Positions 36,308 to 46,509 are shown, counted from the stretch's first letter. The stretch is DNA of 64,000 nt from Bacteroidia bacterium (GCA_014378485.1 JACMNO010000088.1:1-64000); one strand, 5' to 3'. Numbers and translations: made by a program. Notes: a model not told the origin generated them from the letters alone.

Positions 36308-39004
36308 ATGAACTTCAAACATTTACTTTTTACAGTTGCTTTTTTCGCGTCAATTGCTGCTTGTTCATCTTCTAAGAAAACATCAACGAATTCCAACACT
36401 TCAAAAACTTTTGCTGAACCGGCGATCGACCTGGATACTATCAGAGTTCTTGCAGAAGATCCTCCTAAAAAGAAAGTTTATCAGGCAACTCCAACCAAAA
36501 GTAGTGACATTATTCACACTAAATTATGGGTGAGTTTTGACTGGCAGAAATCTCAGTTAATAGGTAAGGCAGAGTTAAAAGTAAAACCTTACTTCTACCC
36601 AACTAATATGCTTTATTTGAATGCACGTGGGATGGATATTAAATCGGTGAAATTAGCGGAACTGCTTACCAAAGAATTGCCCGCAAAAAAAGGCGGAAAA
36701 TCTGTTGTTACAGAAGATGCATTTACTGATAAACCAGTAACCTTTAAATATGAGAACGATTCGATAAAAATTAATTTAGGGAAAGAATATACCGCTAAAG
36801 AAACTTACATCGTAACGATCGAATACACTTCTAAACCAAACGAATTAAAAGAAGGAGGAAGCGGAGCCATTTCGAGCGACAAAGGATTATATTTTATTAA
36901 TCCAACAGGAACTGATCCTGATAAAATGCCGCAGATATGGACACAAGGTGAAACTCAATCCAATTCCGCATGGTTTCCAACCATTGATAACCCAACAGAA
37001 AAAATGACCAATGAAATCTACATGACCGTAGACGATAAATACATCACGCTTTCGAACGGCTTATTAAAAGATGCAAAAAAAAATACAGATGGGACCCGCA
37101 CCGATCATTGGGTTATGGATCTTCCTCATGCACCCTACCTGGTAATGATGGGTGTTGGTGAATTTAAAAAAGTTACGGATGAGCCATGGAATGGCAAAGA
37201 AATTTCTTATTATGTTGAAAAAGAATATGAGCCTCACGCTAAAGCAATTTTTGGAAAAACCAAAAAGATGGTAGAATTTTATTCAACGAAATTAGGGGTT
37301 CCTTATCCCTGGCAAAAGTATGCGCAAATTGTTGCGCGTGATTATGTGAGTGGTGCTATGGAAAACACTTCAGCAACTCTTCATGGAGATTTTGTTTGTT
37401 ATCAAACTACCAGGGAAATTATTGATGGCGCAAAAGGCGAAAGTACAATCGCGCACGAATTATTTCATCAATGGTTTGGTGACCTCGCAAGCTGCGAAAG
37501 CTGGAGTAACCTGACTTTAAACGAATCGTTCGCAACTTATGGCGAGTACTTGTGGGAAGAGTTCGAATACGGAAGAGATGCGGCGGACGACCATTCTGCC
37601 GGATCTCGATTTGGTTATTTTGCTCAGGCTAATCAAAAACAAGTTGACCTTGTACGTTTTGATTATGCAGAGCGTGAAGATATGTTTGATGCTTTTAGCT
37701 ATAACAAGGGCGGACAAATTATACACATGCTGAGAAAATATGTAGGTGACGATGCTTTCTTTGCTTCTTTGAAATTGTATCTTGAAAAAAATAAATTTAA
37801 AACGGCCGAGGTCCATGACCTTCGTTTAGCATTTGAAGAAACAACCGGAGAAGATTTGAACTGGTTCTTTAACCAATGGTATTATGCAAAAGGGCATCCC
37901 GAATTAGATATTAAGAAAACTTTTGATGAATCAACAAAAAAATTAAAGGTAGAAATTACACAAACGCAGGATTTTAAAGTAGCACCCTTATATAGGCTTC
38001 CAATCTATATTGATATTTATGCGGGAGGAAAAAAAGAACGTAAACTTATCTGGATCGATGATATAAAAAATTCATATACGTTTGATGTTAATTCCAATCC
38101 TGAATTGGTTAACATTGATGCTGAAAGGCAATTGCTGGCAAAAATGACTTATGAAAAAAGTAAGGAAGAATATATTTTTCAATATAAAAACGCACCACTT
38201 TGGGGCGACAGGGATGAAGCATTGGATTATTTCCGCGACCACATGAATGATAAAGCGATTTTTGATATTGTAAAATCCATTGCCCAAAATGATCCATGGA
38301 GAAAACTTAGGTCGGATGCTATTACAATATTAAGTGATGTAGCAAAAGATAAAGAAGCAGAGCTTAAACCGTTATTTATTTCCATCTCCGAAAAAGATGT
38401 TAATACTAAAGTACGTGCTGCAGCTATTAAAGCACTAGCTTCCAATTATAAGGGAGATGATTTAAATGCCTTATACGAGAAAGCATTAAATGAACAATCC
38501 TACGCTATTGTTTCTGAAGGTTTTGATGCTATTGCGAAATCAAATCCAGAACTGGCAATGAAAAAAGCTGCGGCTTTAGAAAATGAAATGTCTAAAGAGA
38601 TCATTTATTCAATTGCCGATTTGTATGCTAAAAACGGTACTGATGATAATCATTCCTATTTCAAAAAAGTAAAGAAGCAATTTAATGGTTTTGAATTAAT
38701 GGCTTATGGTAACATATATGGGAAATTCCTGAAACGCTGCACAAAGCCGGAGACTGCCATTGACGGTGCAAAAGAATTGGCAAAAATTGGTGCCAGCGAC
38801 AGTAAATATGTTAAGTATGCGGCACAAAAAGTGATGAAAGATAATTTATTAAATGTATGGCAGGATAAAGAAGATAAGCTGAATGCAAAAATCGAAAAAG
38901 CGAAAAAGGAAAATCAGGATGTTACAGCAATGAATCTGGAATTAAAAACTGTATCAGAAACTAAAAAACAAATTTTAGATCTGTATAATTCTATAAAGAA
39001 GTAA
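36308..39004 (+). CDS. M1 family aminopeptidase, lipoprotein
   Basis: An 898-residue zinc aminopeptidase with a lipoprotein signal (SIAAC, Cys 19), so probably anchored to the periplasmic or outer membrane. The exopeptidase motif GAMEN is followed by HELFHQW and, 18 residues later, the third zinc ligand in LNESF, the M1 signature. After the catalytic part there are about 250 residues of HEAT-like helices (ADAITILSDVAKDKEAEL..). It likely trims peptides outside the cytoplasm. Directly before a GIY-YIG element, 12 bases after the stop. Confidence 0.94.
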   Translation: MNFKHLLFTVAFFASIAACSSSKKTSTNSNTSKTFAEPAIDLDTIRVLAEDPPKKKVYQATPTKSSDIIHTKLWVSFDWQKSQLIGKAELKVKPYFYPTNMLYLNARGMDIKSVKLAELLTKELPAKKGGKSVVTEDAFTDKPVTFKYENDSIKINLGKEYTAKETYIVTIEYTSKPNELKEGGSGAISSDKGLYFINPTGTDPDKMPQIWTQGETQSNSAWFPTIDNPTEKMTNEIYMTVDDKYITLSNGLLKDAKKNTDGTRTDHWVMDLPHAPYLVMMGVGEFKKVTDEPWNGKEISYYVEKEYEPHAKAIFGKTKKMVEFYSTKLGVPYPWQKYAQIVARDYVSGAMENTSATLHGDFVCYQTTREIIDGAKGESTIAHELFHQWFGDLASCESWSNLTLNESFATYGEYLWEEFEYGRDAADDHSAGSRFGYFAQANQKQVDLVRFDYAEREDMFDAFSYNKGGQIIHMLRKYVGDDAFFASLKLYLEKNKFKTAEVHDLRLAFEETTGEDLNWFFNQWYYAKGHPELDIKKTFDESTKKLKVEITQTQDFKVAPLYRLPIYIDIYAGGKKERKLIWIDDIKNSYTFDVNSNPELVNIDAERQLLAKMTYEKSKEEYIFQYKNAPLWGDRDEALDYFRDHMNDKAIFDIVKSIAQNDPWRKLRSDAITILSDVAKDKEAELKPLFISISEKDVNTKVRAAAIKALASNYKGDDLNALYEKALNEQSYAIVSEGFDAIAKSNPELAMKKAAALENEMSKEIIYSIADLYAKNGTDDNHSYFKKVKKQFNGFELMAYGNIYGKFLKRCTKPETAIDGAKELAKIGASDSKYVKYAAQKVMKDNLLNVWQDKEDKLNAKIEKAKKENQDVTAMNLELKTVSETKKQILDLYNSIKK

Positions 39005-39015
39005 TGTGAATATTT

Positions 39016-39395
39016 GTCATGCTGAACTTGATTCAGCATCTCAATTAATAATTAATGAAACTAACAAACGCCTTTATATATATTATGTCTAATAAAAATT
39101 TAACGACATTTTATATAGGAGTAACAAATGATTTAGAAAGAAGAGTAAAAGAACACAAACTAGGTGTAGGATGCGAATTTACTAGTAAATATAAATTGAC
39201 GCATTTGGTCTATTATGAAATAATTAATGATATTAAAACAGCAATCGCGCGTGAAAAGCAATTAAAAAACTGGAGACGTCAATGGAAATTGGATCTGATA
39301 AAAGAATTAAATTCAGAAATGGTAGATTTAGCAATTGATTGGAACTAAAATAACAACCTACTAAGTTAGGGATGCTGAATCAAGTTCAGCATGAC
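39016..39395 (+). mobile_element. GIY-YIG element bounded by perfect 25-bp inverted repeats
   Basis: The left end (39016-39040, starting GTCATGCTGAACTTG) is the exact reverse complement of the right end (39371-39395). Each end is itself a hairpin: ATGCTGAA / TTCAGCAT around CTTGA. Between them lies only one gene, the GIY-YIG nuclease at 39055-39348. No target-site duplication is obvious. A 380-bp unit with terminal inverted repeats and a nuclease gene suggests a minimal mobile element; the right end may also help end transcription of the preceding gene. Confidence 0.6.
39055..39348 (+). CDS. GIY-YIG nuclease family protein (small, YhbQ-like)
   Basis: 97 residues. FIYIMSNKNLTTFYIGVTNDLERRVKEHKLG contains the IYI and YIG strands and the conserved Arg of ERR; YKLTHLVYYEIINDIKTAIAREKQLKNW carries the probable metal-binding Glu (REKQ). 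The GIY-YIG fold cuts DNA with one metal ion. The gene lies inside perfect inverted repeats and differs strongly from the other GIY-YIG gene at 31.8 kb, so the two did not arise by recent copying within this window. Confidence 0.88.
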   Translation: MKLTNAFIYIMSNKNLTTFYIGVTNDLERRVKEHKLGVGCEFTSKYKLTHLVYYEIINDIKTAIAREKQLKNWRRQWKLDLIKELNSEMVDLAIDWN

Positions 39396-39417
39396 CAAAA
39401 AAACAAAATAAAACAAA

Positions 39418-41559
39418 ATGAAACAACTATTATTAATTACCAGCTTAGCAATTAGTTCTATTTCCATTGCACAGGAAAAACTCCTAACCATCCAGGATGC
39501 TGTTTTAAAAGGAAGAACCACCCTGGCTCCAAAGCGTTTACAGGCGTTAGATTTTATCAAAGGATATAACCGATTTACTTATATTGACAATAACGTTATC
39601 AAAAGCGGTGATAATTTAACAGGTAAAACAATAGACTTATTGTCAATGAAAGATCTTAATGTTGCTCTAAAAGGCGCTAATAAAGATACTTTGGCAGCCG
39701 TAACAGGTATTACCTGGAAAAATTCAGTCCAGTTTTATTTCTCAAACAAAAAAGGTGAATTAATCTATGACATCGAGAAAAAAACAATTTTAGAATCGGA
39801 TAAAAAAACAGAGGAGTCTGGCTTAGAAGCTTATGATAAAGAAGCAACAACCGAAGCTTATACTTACTGTAAAGATTATAATCTATTTGTTGTAAAGGAT
39901 GGTAAGGAAACACAAGTAACAAACGATGGTTCTTATGACATTGTGTATACCGGAAAAAATGTACACCAAAATGAGTTTGGAATAAATGGTGGAACGTTCT
40001 GGAGCCCGAAGGGAAATTACCTCGCTTTCTACCGCATGGATCAATCACCGGTAACAGACTACCCAATCATTGACTGGACATCCCGTCCTGCAAAAAACAA
40101 AAATATAAAATACCCAATGGCCGGCAATAACAGTCATTATGTTGTTCTTGGTATTTATGACTTAAAAAACAACAAAACAATTTATGTAAAAACAGAAGGC
40201 GACAAAGAACAATACTTAACCAATGTAGCATGGAGCCCCGATGAAAAACGTATTTACATTGCTGTGTTGAGCCGTAATCAAAACGATATGAAATTAAACG
40301 AATACGATGCTGCCACCGGAAATTTTATTCATACCTTATTTGAAGAACACGATGATAAATATACAGAACCTTTGCATCCAATGTTATTTGTAAAAAACAA
40401 CCCAAGCCAGTTCATCTGGCAAAGCCGTAAAGATGGCTTTAATCACTTTTATTTATACAATATTAGCGGAAGTTTAATTAAACAACTAACCAAAGGTAAC
40501 TGGGAAGTAAAAGCAGAAAATGGTTTTGATGAAAAAGGCGAACGTTTATTTTTCCATGCAAATGATCAAAGCCCGGTGAATCAGGATTTTTACAGCGTAA
40601 ATTTAAAAAGTAAGGAAGTAAAACGATTAACTTCAGGAAATGGTTTTCACACCTGCATACTAGATGAAAAGGGTAATTACACAATTGATAATTTCTCTAA
40701 TTTAACTACACCAAGGGAATATAATATCATCAACACGACGACAAAAAAAGCAGTAAACTTTTATAAAGCAGATAACCCAATCAAAGATTTCAAAACAGGA
40801 AGCTGGAGCTTATTTCCTATCAAAAATAACGAAGGAACGGATCTGTTTTGCCGCTTATTTAAACCAGTAAATTTTGATTCCACGAAAAAATACCCGGTGT
40901 TGGTATATTTATATAATGGACCTCATTCTCAATTAGTGACTAACACCTGGATGGCAGGAGGAGAGATATGGTATCAATACATGGCTGAAAAAGGCTTTAT
41001 TGTATTTACGTTAGACGGTCGCGGAACATCCAACAGAGGAAAAGCATTTGAACAAGCAACTCACAGGCAGTTAGGAACCAAAGAAATGGAGGATCAATTA
41101 AAAGGCGTTGACTATTTGAAATCGTTGCCTTACGTGGATGGCAATAGAATTGGCGTGCATGGCTGGAGCTTTGGTGGTTTTATGACTACTACATTAATGA
41201 CGCGATCTCCTGGGACATTTAAAGTGGGCGCGGCTGGTGGCCCTGTAATTGACTGGACTTTTTATGAGATTATGTACACAGAGCGTTACATGGATTCTCC
41301 ACAGGATAATAAAGAAGGTTATGAAAAAAATAACCTATTAAACTATACAGATAAATTAAAAGGAAAATTATTAATGATTCATGGTGCCCAGGACCCAGTA
41401 GTTGTTTTGCAGCATAGTATCTTATACCAAAGAAATGCAGTTGAAAAAGGTATTCAATTGGATTACTATCTATATCCGGGACATGAGCATAATGTACTTG
41501 GAAAAGACAGGGCGCACTTAATGGAAAAAATCACAAATTACTTTATTGATAATTTGTAA
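39418..41559 (+). CDS. S9 family dipeptidyl peptidase IV-like enzyme
   Basis: A 713-residue exported serine peptidase (signal KQLLLITSLAISSISIAQ). Residues about 30-460 form a beta-propeller with DPP IV-type strands; the C-terminal alpha/beta hydrolase has S584 in GWSFGGF, D659 in GAQDPVV, and H689 in PGHEHNV as likely triad. It probably releases Xaa-Pro dipeptides in the periplasm. Preceded by the GIY-YIG element and followed, 90 bases on, by pepT; three peptidase genes are grouped here. Confidence 0.93.
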   Translation: MKQLLLITSLAISSISIAQEKLLTIQDAVLKGRTTLAPKRLQALDFIKGYNRFTYIDNNVIKSGDNLTGKTIDLLSMKDLNVALKGANKDTLAAVTGITWKNSVQFYFSNKKGELIYDIEKKTILESDKKTEESGLEAYDKEATTEAYTYCKDYNLFVVKDGKETQVTNDGSYDIVYTGKNVHQNEFGINGGTFWSPKGNYLAFYRMDQSPVTDYPIIDWTSRPAKNKNIKYPMAGNNSHYVVLGIYDLKNNKTIYVKTEGDKEQYLTNVAWSPDEKRIYIAVLSRNQNDMKLNEYDAATGNFIHTLFEEHDDKYTEPLHPMLFVKNNPSQFIWQSRKDGFNHFYLYNISGSLIKQLTKGNWEVKAENGFDEKGERLFFHANDQSPVNQDFYSVNLKSKEVKRLTSGNGFHTCILDEKGNYTIDNFSNLTTPREYNIINTTTKKAVNFYKADNPIKDFKTGSWSLFPIKNNEGTDLFCRLFKPVNFDSTKKYPVLVYLYNGPHSQLVTNTWMAGGEIWYQYMAEKGFIVFTLDGRGTSNRGKAFEQATHRQLGTKEMEDQLKGVDYLKSLPYVDGNRIGVHGWSFGGFMTTTLMTRSPGTFKVGAAGGPVIDWTFYEIMYTERYMDSPQDNKEGYEKNNLLNYTDKLKGKLLMIHGAQDPVVVLQHSILYQRNAVEKGIQLDYYLYPGHEHNVLGKDRAHLMEKITNYFIDNL

Positions 41560-41603
41560 TTGCAACCACTTCGATACAAAGAACTAGAGAAAAATTAATC
41601 ATT

Positions 41604-41643
41604 CAAACAACCTCCGTGGCCTTTGCGCCTCTGTGGTATAAAA
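41604..41643 (+). repeat. CTCTGTG..GTGG dispersed motif, second copy
   Basis: CCTCCGTGGCC and GCCTCTGTGGTATAAAA resemble the motif at 11973-12020. It forms most of the 91-base spacer between the S9 peptidase and pepT. A third, inverted, partial copy lies at 23411-23435. Confidence 0.45.
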
Positions 41644-41650
41644 TAAAAAT

Positions 41651-42901
41651 ATGGACTTTATAAACTACAAACACACCGTTACTGAGCGTTTTATCCGTTA
41701 CGCAAAAATTGATACACAATCAGATCCTGATTCTACAACGATTCCAAGTACCATGAAACAAAAGAACCTTGGTAAATTGTTGGTTGAAGAATTAACCACT
41801 ATGGGTATCACCGACGCGGAGATGGATCAGCATGGTTATGTGTATGCAACTATTCATTCCAATACAACCAAGCAGGTTCCCGTTATTTGTTTCTGTTCTC
41901 ACATGGATACATCACCGGATTGTAGCGGCGAAAATGTGAATCCAATCATACATGAAAAATACGACGGAAAAGATATAATTTTATCAAACGACACTTCTCA
42001 GATCATTAAATTTGCTGAACATCCTGATTTAGCTGCCCAAATTGGAAATGATATTGTAACAACCGATGGTACAACTTTACTAGGCGCTGACAATAAATCA
42101 GGATTAGCTGAAATTATGGATGCCGCCAATTATTTAATGCATCACCCCGAAGTGAAGCATGGCGATATTCGAATCTTATTTACACCGGACGAAGAAATAG
42201 GGCGAGGCGCAGATCATGTTGATATTAAAAAATTAGGCGCTCAATATGGATACACCATGGATGGCGAATCTTTGGGACATATAGAGAATGAAACTTTCAG
42301 TGCAGACGGAGTTTCTATTATGGTTAAAGGAGTTCCAACTCACCCCGGTTTTGCAAAAGACAAAATGGAACACTCCATTAAAATTGCGGCAGAAATTATC
42401 AATCGCATCCCAAAAGATAAAACCCCTGAAAACACAGAAAAGAAACAACCCTTTATCCACCCGGTAGCTATTAATGGTGGGTTAGAACAAGTAGAAATTA
42501 AATTTATTATTCGCGCCTTTGATACGGCTACTCTCAAATCGTTAGAAACTGAACTGGAAGAAATTACTAAATCAGTTTTATCAAACTATAAAAAATCGAG
42601 TTACTCATTTAAAGTAACTGAACAATACCGAAACATGAAGGATGTTTTGGATACCTGTTATTTTGTAGTGGAAAATGCACTAGAAGCTATTAAGCGTACT
42701 GGAGTAAAGCCAGTGTTGTCTAGCATTCGCGGGGGAACGGATGGCTCTCGTTTATCATTCATGGGTTTACCATGTCCTAATATTTATGCAGGCGAGCATG
42801 CTTTCCATAGTAAACTGGAATGGGTCAGTGTTCAGGATATGGAAAAAGCAACACAAACCATTGTGCATTTAGCAGCAATCTGGGAAGAGAACGCAAAATA
42901 A
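41651..42901 (+). CDS. pepT: Peptidase T (tripeptide aminopeptidase)
   Basis: M20-family metallopeptidase of 416 residues that removes the N-terminal residue of tripeptides in the cytoplasm. Signatures: CSHMDTSPDCSG (first zinc ligand), TLLGADNKSGLAEIMDA (bridging Asp), FTPDEEIGRGADHVD (Glu pair), VKGVPTHPGFAK (dimerisation domain) and RGGTDGSRLSFMGLPCPN. Length is normal. Confidence 0.95.
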   Translation: MDFINYKHTVTERFIRYAKIDTQSDPDSTTIPSTMKQKNLGKLLVEELTTMGITDAEMDQHGYVYATIHSNTTKQVPVICFCSHMDTSPDCSGENVNPIIHEKYDGKDIILSNDTSQIIKFAEHPDLAAQIGNDIVTTDGTTLLGADNKSGLAEIMDAANYLMHHPEVKHGDIRILFTPDEEIGRGADHVDIKKLGAQYGYTMDGESLGHIENETFSADGVSIMVKGVPTHPGFAKDKMEHSIKIAAEIINRIPKDKTPENTEKKQPFIHPVAINGGLEQVEIKFIIRAFDTATLKSLETELEEITKSVLSNYKKSSYSFKVTEQYRNMKDVLDTCYFVVENALEAIKRTGVKPVLSSIRGGTDGSRLSFMGLPCPNIYAGEHAFHSKLEWVSVQDMEKATQTIVHLAAIWEENAK

Positions 42902-42909
42902 GATTAATC

Positions 42910-43962
42910 TTACCCTCTTTCTTTTTTAATAGGCGTGAAAGCTAAAGGATTAGTATTGATTTCCTCATGCAACATTCTTCTCTTATAAATATCTATAGCA
43001 GCATATAATGCTTCCCTGAAAGAAGATTCATCTGCGATTTGCTTTCCTGCAATATCATAAGCGGTGCCATGGTCAGGAGAGGTACGAACAAAGTTTAATC
43101 CGGCCGTAAAATTAACACCACTTCCAAACGCAAGCGCTTTAAAAGGAATCAATCCCTGATCGTGATACATAGCTAGTACACCATCAAATTTAGATTGCGT
43201 GTTATTTCCAAAAAAACCATCTGCCGAATAAGGGCCGTAAACCATCATGGTTTCTTTTGCTTTATTGATTGCGGGAATAATTACATTCTGTTCTTCTTCG
43301 CCAATAGCACCGTTCTCGCCTGCGTGTGGATTTAAACCCAATACCGCAATTTTTGGTTTACGAATCCCGAAATCTTTCACCAACGAAGTATGCAGTTGTG
43401 TGATTTTAGAAATAATATTTTCTGAGGTAATATGTTGTGCCACATCTTTAATCGGAACGTGTCCTGTTACAACTGCCACACGTAAATCACCTGAACACAA
43501 AAGCATTAATGGTTTGCCTTCTAATTTTTCTCCAAGGTATTCTGTATGCCCAGGGTAATTAAACCCTGCCTCCTGCATATTATGTTTGTTGATCGGAGCA
43601 GTTACTAATACATCAATTTTTTTGTCATGAAGCGCTTGTGTTGCTGCTTCCAAAGACAAGCGAGCGTATTTCCCAGCCATTGCAGTGGCCTTGCCCATTT
43701 CAATCGTAACTTCTTCTTCGTAACAAATAAATACATTTGGTTTTTTTGTATGCACCTGATTAAAATCTCTTAAAGGATTAAAATTAAAGTCTTCAAGGTT
43801 CAGCATTTTCCTAAAATAAGATACTGTTTTTTGAGAACTAAACAAAACGGGCACACAAATCTCCAACATTGCAGGATCTGATAAGGTTTTCAAAATAATT
43901 TCGAGGCCTACTCCATTTAAATCCCCCTGAGATATTCCAACAACAACTTTATTTTCTATCAT
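42910..43962 (-). CDS. pdxA: 4-hydroxythreonine-4-phosphate dehydrogenase
   Basis: NAD-dependent step of the DXP-dependent pyridoxal-phosphate pathway. Start at ATG 43962 (MIENKVVVGISQGDLNGVGLEI); an upstream TTG at 43983 would overlap the preceding gene. The family signatures NYPGHTEYLGEKL, VTAPINKHNM, LGLNPHAGENG and MYHDQGLIPFKAL with the metal-binding His residues are present. 350 residues is normal. Last gene of a minus-strand run with a leucyl aminopeptidase and an exported protein. Confidence 0.95.
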   Translation of the reverse strand: MIENKVVVGISQGDLNGVGLEIILKTLSDPAMLEICVPVLFSSQKTVSYFRKMLNLEDFNFNPLRDFNQVHTKKPNVFICYEEEVTIEMGKATAMAGKYARLSLEAATQALHDKKIDVLVTAPINKHNMQEAGFNYPGHTEYLGEKLEGKPLMLLCSGDLRVAVVTGHVPIKDVAQHITSENIISKITQLHTSLVKDFGIRKPKIAVLGLNPHAGENGAIGEEEQNVIIPAINKAKETMMVYGPYSADGFFGNNTQSKFDGVLAMYHDQGLIPFKALAFGSGVNFTAGLNFVRTSPDHGTAYDIAGKQIADESSFREALYAAIDIYKRRMLHEEINTNPLAFTPIKKERG

Positions 43963-43967
43963 ATTAT

Positions 43968-45074
43968 TTAATTTATAATCCAACCTGCTATTGACAGTAA
44001 ATTGTCAATGTAAATATTTTCCCATTTGGCTTTAAACACGCTATAAACTGAAAGTTCTCTCCTGTAAACAGATTCACCAAGTTTGATATGGGTGATGATG
44101 GCCGCATGGTTTTGTGATACCTTAAAGTTATGTAATTCAAAATTCTTTTTTCCAATTTCAATCCCCTTGTAATAAATTGCTCTCCCAATTGGTTTCGCTT
44201 CAATACTCACCGAATAATTTTCATCGAATTCTTTGTAATAGGCCGCTAACATGGTTTCCTTTGCAGAATTGATCAGGAAATATTTATCTTTAAATGAAAA
44301 TTCCACAAGTCCATTGCTTACCTTATTAAAACTAAAAGTAGTTGGTACTTTTGCCACAGAATTGAAGCCTCCGATGATCTTTTGTGTTTTTAATCCAAGA
44401 TCATATTTAATAATGCTTCCTTCTAAATCTGTGATTTTTATGTAAGGGAACATAAACGAATTATTGTTGATCCAATAAACCGGAACTTCCGTTTTCTTCT
44501 CTAATGAAGAAATGCCCCCATGGCCAGCATCCTCCATGATCACAACTTTTGACTTACCTTTTGGAGAATAAATTAATTTATAAGGCGAAGTTTTCTGATC
44601 AACCTCAACATCTTGCCCAATAACCGGTTTAAATTCCGGGTCATTGATATTTGAATATTTACGTTTCGTTAAGTCATAAAGCGAATAATAAGAGCCCGAA
44701 AAAACATCATTAATAAAATAAATGATGCTGTCGTTGCTGCACCGAACAACTTTTGCGGGGGCATCATGCAGAATCTCTTTGGTTTGCAGATCAAGTATAC
44801 AACCCCTAGAAGAAATCAGGTAACGGTTTTGATACAAGGTATTTTCTCCTTGGTCAAATCTCAGATAATCTGTCCCGTTTTTTGTCCCATCAATTTTCAA
44901 GACAGTGTCCCTGCCTTCATATACGTGGTTAACGAAATTATATTTAAATACTAGTTGTTTTAGGTTCTCTTTGCTTAAAGGGTCATAACATACCGCCACC
45001 AATGATTCACTCATTTTTACCTGGGCGCTGCTCCAAAAGGAACAAAACACCATGATATGTAGCAGTATTTTCAA
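43968..45074 (-). CDS. Exported protein of unknown function, possible beta-propeller
   Basis: About 368 residues if started at TTG 45074, which gives a good signal peptide (KILLHIMVFCSFWSSAQ); an ATG at 45053 is an alternative. The body alternates strands with D/G-rich turns (KYNFVNHVYEGRDTVLKI, IKYDLGLKTQKIIGGF), suggesting a WD40/beta-propeller-like protein, but no family was recognised. It ends six bases before the pdxA ATG and begins where the M17 aminopeptidase gene stops. Confidence 0.6.
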   Translation of the reverse strand: MKILLHIMVFCSFWSSAQVKMSESLVAVCYDPLSKENLKQLVFKYNFVNHVYEGRDTVLKIDGTKNGTDYLRFDQGENTLYQNRYLISSRGCILDLQTKEILHDAPAKVVRCSNDSIIYFINDVFSGSYYSLYDLTKRKYSNINDPEFKPVIGQDVEVDQKTSPYKLIYSPKGKSKVVIMEDAGHGGISSLEKKTEVPVYWINNNSFMFPYIKITDLEGSIIKYDLGLKTQKIIGGFNSVAKVPTTFSFNKVSNGLVEFSFKDKYFLINSAKETMLAAYYKEFDENYSVSIEAKPIGRAIYYKGIEIGKKNFELHNFKVSQNHAAIITHIKLGESVYRRELSVYSVFKAKWENIYIDNLLSIAGWIIN

Positions 45075-45075
45075 T

Positions 45076-46509
45076 TTATAGATTAGAGAAAAAATCAAAT
45101 AAAAGTCTTACACCGTAACCAGTGCCACCTTTTCCACGATAACTATCTTTTGCGCCTATAAATGCAGGGCCGGCAATATCAAAATGCATATAAGGGTAAT
45201 CGGTATATTTTACTAAAAATTTCCCTGCAGTTATAGCACCGCCATAAGGCCCACCAAGATTTTTCTGATCAGCAATGTCTGATTTGATCAATTCATCATA
45301 TTCATCCCAGAATGGAAATTCAGCCAAACGTTCATGCATTCGCAATCCACTAACCGTTAGTTTCATTTTTTGTTCATCAGTCGCTGTGCCCATACTTACA
45401 ATTCCGTATTGTCCTATAGCCGCCATTGCTGCCCCTGTCAAGGTTGATAATTCAATGGCCATTTCAGGTTTATAACGTTTTGCGTAATGAAGTGCGTCTG
45501 CTAAAATCATGCGGCCTTCTGCATCTGAGTTCAACATTTCCACTGTACTTCCATCCATCATAGTTATAATGTCTCCGGGTGCAAAGGCATTAAAGCCGGG
45601 ACGATTATCAGTTGCAGGAACCAAAGCAATCACGTGTACATTCAATTTTGCTTTAGCAATAGCGTACATTGTACAACCCACTGCCGCACCTCCTGCCATA
45701 TCACATTTCATAAGGTCCATGCTGTTTGGTGTAGGTTTCAAGCTTAAACCACCAGTATCATAAACCACTCCTTTACCAACCAAAACATATGGTCTTTTAT
45801 TTTTTGGATTTTTTGGTTTGTATTCCATCACTGTAAAAGTTGGCGGATCTACGCTTCCTTGGTTTACAGCTAGTAAGCCTCCCATTTTCAATTGTTTGAT
45901 CTTTGCCTTATTAAATACTTCCACTTTAAATCCTGCACTCTTTCCCATTGTTTTAAACGCGTCAGCAAGGTCAGTTGCATTTAAAGTATTTACCGGTTCG
46001 TTTACAAGGTCACGGGCTTTCAAAGTAGCATCTACTGCAATAGACAAATTATCAATATGCTGTACCGTTGCTTTATCATCCACAACATTTATACTTGCAA
46101 GTGTATTTGCTTTTTTCTTAGCGGTTGGTTTATGTTTAATGAACTGGTAATTTGCCAGTGCCATTCCCTCTGCCAAGGCTAATGAAAAATCAGGGTTTGA
46201 TAATTCATTCACAATCGAAACCGCTGTTAGTTTTTCAGAATTCAGATGATCAGTGATGGTGGCACCATTTTTACGAATACTTTCTAAAACAGTATAATGA
46301 TTTTTTTTGTCATCTACCAATACCACACAAATAAAACGAGATAAGGTATTGATGCAAATGAATTTTTTTTCATTGACTTTGATGTCACGGGAAATATAAT
46401 CTGCCTGCTCTTTGGTTAAAGCATACTCTGATTTATTTTTAAATGCAGAGCAAAGAATTGCCAAGCTTTGTTTACTATCAGTCTGCTTTTTTTTGGATAT
46501 AACTGTCAT
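45076..46509 (-). CDS. Leucyl aminopeptidase (M17)
   Basis: Cytosol aminopeptidase of about 477 residues from ATG 46509 (MTVISKKK); a longer frame begins at 46554. Catalytic-domain signatures: VGKGVVYDTGGLSLKP with the active-site Lys nearby, MKCDMAGGAAVG, and NSDAEGRMILADAL, the M17 metal-binding motif. It releases N-terminal residues from small peptides with two metal ions. First gene of a minus-strand run with an exported protein and pdxA. Confidence 0.94.
   Translation of the reverse strand: MTVISKKKQTDSKQSLAILCSAFKNKSEYALTKEQADYISRDIKVNEKKFICINTLSRFICVVLVDDKKNHYTVLESIRKNGATITDHLNSEKLTAVSIVNELSNPDFSLALAEGMALANYQFIKHKPTAKKKANTLASINVVDDKATVQHIDNLSIAVDATLKARDLVNEPVNTLNATDLADAFKTMGKSAGFKVEVFNKAKIKQLKMGGLLAVNQGSVDPPTFTVMEYKPKNPKNKRPYVLVGKGVVYDTGGLSLKPTPNSMDLMKCDMAGGAAVGCTMYAIAKAKLNVHVIALVPATDNRPGFNAFAPGDIITMMDGSTVEMLNSDAEGRMILADALHYAKRYKPEMAIELSTLTGAAMAAIGQYGIVSMGTATDEQKMKLTVSGLRMHERLAEFPFWDEYDELIKSDIADQKNLGGPYGGAITAGKFLVKYTDYPYMHFDIAGPAFIGAKDSYRGKGGTGYGVRLLFDFFSNL

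Noticed and set aside
39371-39395. Right arm of the GIY-YIG element as an ordinary terminator only
   Set aside because: It is followed by A rather than T on the plus strand, and an exact inverted copy lies on the other side of the gene.
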